Assembly (NCBI GenBank): GCA_013813905.1 | Contig: JACCQX010000147.1 | Coordinates: 1-5,118 of the forward strand | DNA length: 5,118 bases | Origin: Chloroflexota bacterium | Lineage (GTDB): Bacteria > Chloroflexota > Limnocylindria > Limnocylindrales > CSP1-4 | Direction: 5' to 3' | Part shown: in pieces, positions 3,837 through 5,118 of the stretch | Layout of the letters: each line of letters starts with the position of its first letter | How positions within the stretch are numbered: the first letter of the stretch is position 1 | Made by a program: the position numbers and the translations under genes | Notes under the pieces: generated by a model | What the model was told of the DNA's origin: nothing | Seen by the model: only the letters and a program-made list of their open reading frames with translations | Database searches by the model: none

Positions 3837-5118
3837 TCGTCTCGGTGATCGTGATCATCACGAAGTCGGCCGTCTGCGCCGGATCGCTGGCCGTCTCCAC
3901 GGTCACCCCGAAAGTCTCCTCGAGGACCGCGGCGGTCTGGGGCATGTCCACTTCCGCGCCGTTGTAGGCCGTGATGATGGTCTCGGTGTAGGTCGAGGCG
4001 TCTGCGCGGCCAGCGTTCTCGAGCGGCACGGAGGCCTCTATGCCGATGAGGCCCAACGCCTCGGCGATGCGTGTGCTCCGCGTGTTGGGTTCATCCGTGC
4101 CGTTGAGGACGCTGACCACCGCACCCTCAGCGGTCAGCCTTTCCCGCCGCTGGGCCACAGCCGCGCCCTCCGTGAAGATGCCCGTCACGGCGCTGCGCAT
4201 GGCGGGCACGTTGGCGCGCAGCTCGTAGAGACCGGTGCCCGGGCAGGGATAGCACTGCGTGGAGTAGGTCGGCGCGGCCAGCGTCAGCGACACGCGTTGG
4301 TCCACGTCGACGTCCTGGGCGAGGGAGACCAGGCGGGGGAAGAGCTCGGGAGGGATGTCCGTCTTGACGCTCTCGCGAAACGTGGAGAGCAGCCGCTCCA
4401 GGACTCCCGGGGCGAGGAGCTCGCTCAGGTCGGTCTGGTCGCGAACCGAGGCGATGAGCCGCTGCTGGCGCTCGGAACGGTCGAAGTCCGAGGTGGCGTG
4501 GCGGGAGCGGGCGAAGGACAGCGCCGCGGCGCCATCCATGTGCTGGATGCCCGCCGAGATATAGAGCTTTAGGTTGTCGCGGCCGTCCTCGGACCCGTAC
4601 CGGGCGTCGAAGACGGGAACCTGCACGTCGACGACCACGCCGCCCAGGGTGTCGATGACGTCCCGGAAGCCAGCGAGGTCGAGGGCCATGTAGTACTTGA
4701 TGTCCAGGCCGTAGAGCTCCGACAGAGCCCCCTTCAGGGCGATGTACCCGCGCTGGGCGTCGTTGCCCGGATACAGGTGAGGGGCGTTGCGAGCGAACGT
4801 GTAGAGCGTGTTGATCTTCAGCGGATAGGCCCCGCCGTAGTAGTCATGCGCGGCCCATGAGCTGGGCAGGGGAACCTGCGTCGTGTCGCGGGGCAGGCTG
4901 ATGAAGCCGATCTGCTTGGTCACCGGATCGATGGTCACGGTGATCATCGTGTCGGTGAGGTACGTCGCGCCGTCCACTCGCTGGTCGGCGCCGATGAGCA
5001 GGATGTTCAGGCGCTCGGTGCCATCCCAGGGCAGGCCCCGCACCGGCGTCGGAGCAGCGCTCGCCGAGGGAACGGGGGTGCCATCGTCGGGCGTGGCCGA
5101 GGGCAGGCTGGTCGGCAG
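3826..5118 (-). CDS. LytR-CpsA-Psr (LCP) family protein with LytR_C domain, 5' end outside window
   Basis: Envelope enzyme of the family that transfers lipid-linked glycopolymers, such as wall teichoic acid or capsule, to peptidoglycan; usually membrane-anchored and extracytoplasmic. Numbering from the GTG at 5043, the LCP domain covers about 12-200. Conserved residues include D31 (LTDTMI), R52 and D53 (SLPRDT), K76 and N78 (LKINTLY), DLAGFRDVIDTLGGVVVDV (122-140), R179 and R181 (FARSRH), and D188, R189, R192 and Q193 in DRSERQQRLI. A LytR_C domain (about 308-395) opens with AVVSVLNGTDEPNTRSTRIAE. The frame stays open from 5043 to the window edge, encoding a Pro/Ser/Thr/Ala-rich linker; the start codon and likely membrane anchor therefore lie beyond 5118, and GTG 5043 is probably not the start. 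A CYPC pair (264-267) lies between the domains. The family was first named as transcriptional attenuators, which is outdated. Confidence 0.93.
   Translation of the reverse strand: MPTSLPSATPDDGTPVPSASAAPTPVRGLPWDGTERLNILLIGADQRVDGATYLTDTMITVTIDPVTKQIGFISLPRDTTQVPLPSSWAAHDYYGGAYPLKINTLYTFARNAPHLYPGNDAQRGYIALKGALSELYGLDIKYYMALDLAGFRDVIDTLGGVVVDVQVPVFDARYGSEDGRDNLKLYISAGIQHMDGAAALSFARSRHATSDFDRSERQQRLIASVRDQTDLSELLAPGVLERLLSTFRESVKTDIPPELFPRLVSLAQDVDVDQRVSLTLAAPTYSTQCYPCPGTGLYELRANVPAMRSAVTGIFTEGAAVAQRRERLTAEGAVVSVLNGTDEPNTRSTRIAEALGLIGIEASVPLENAGRADASTYTETIITAYNGAEVDMPQTAAVLEETFGVTVETASDPAQTADFVMITITETILP

Noticed and set aside
5041..5043. GTG as the start codon of the LCP gene.
   Set aside because: The frame stays open for another 25 codons to the window edge with a Pro/Ser/Thr/Ala-rich linker typical of the segment between membrane anchor and LCP domain; a start here would leave an exported enzyme without an anchor or signal.
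3826..5118. Reading the LytR-family gene as a transcriptional regulator.
   Set aside because: The visible domains are LCP and LytR_C, which belong to envelope glycopolymer transferases; no DNA-binding domain such as LytTR is present.

Overview
This is a high-GC (by eye roughly two-thirds G+C) bacterial chromosome segment with five recognisable protein genes. Four are complete on the + strand and one is partial on the - strand. The order rpsF-ssb-rpsR, a LytR-CpsA-Psr (LCP) cell-envelope protein carrying a LytR_C domain, a zinc-site S18 and GC-rich promoters built around TATACT suggest a high-GC, probably monoderm lineage such as Chloroflexota, Dormibacterota or Actinomycetota. No 16S or other phylogenetic marker is present, so this is an inference and not a firm placement.

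Layout: bases 1-278 show no convincing gene but hold two adjacent dyads built from the hexamer TACGGA/TCCGTA. A TATACT -10 box at 279-284 probably drives a translation/replication operon: rpsF (ribosomal protein S6, 377-799), ssb (single-strand DNA-binding protein, 827-1300) and rpsR (ribosomal protein S18, 1322-1588). The usual next gene, rplI (L9), is not adjacent. A 10-bp perfect inverted repeat (1606-1637) follows. The 200-bp gap before the next gene holds the most interesting element in the window: a good match to the yybP-ykoY manganese riboswitch (about 1660-1763) directly upstream of a TerC/Alx-family membrane protein gene (1789-2760). The 3' strand of the aptamer's closing stem can alternatively pair with the terC ribosome binding site. 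This gives a readable translational ON-switch model: metal binding frees the Shine-Dalgarno sequence and lets the putative Mn2+ transporter be made.

After terC, a 53-bp gap carries a hairpin and a TATACT box only 8 bp before the ATG of a branched-chain amino-acid aminotransferase gene (ilvE, 2814-3788). No Shine-Dalgarno sequence is visible, so this mRNA is probably leaderless. ilvE converges on an LCP-family envelope gene (3826-5118, - strand) that runs off the right edge. A near-perfect 15-bp direct repeat lies between and across the two 3' ends.

The window is therefore ordinary housekeeping sequence with an informative metal-regulated module. No mobile element, CRISPR array, tRNA or rRNA was seen. 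I found no wholly new system. The best leads are the riboswitch with its SD-sequestering switch, the likely leaderless ilvE, and the TACGGA dyads upstream of the ribosomal-protein operon.
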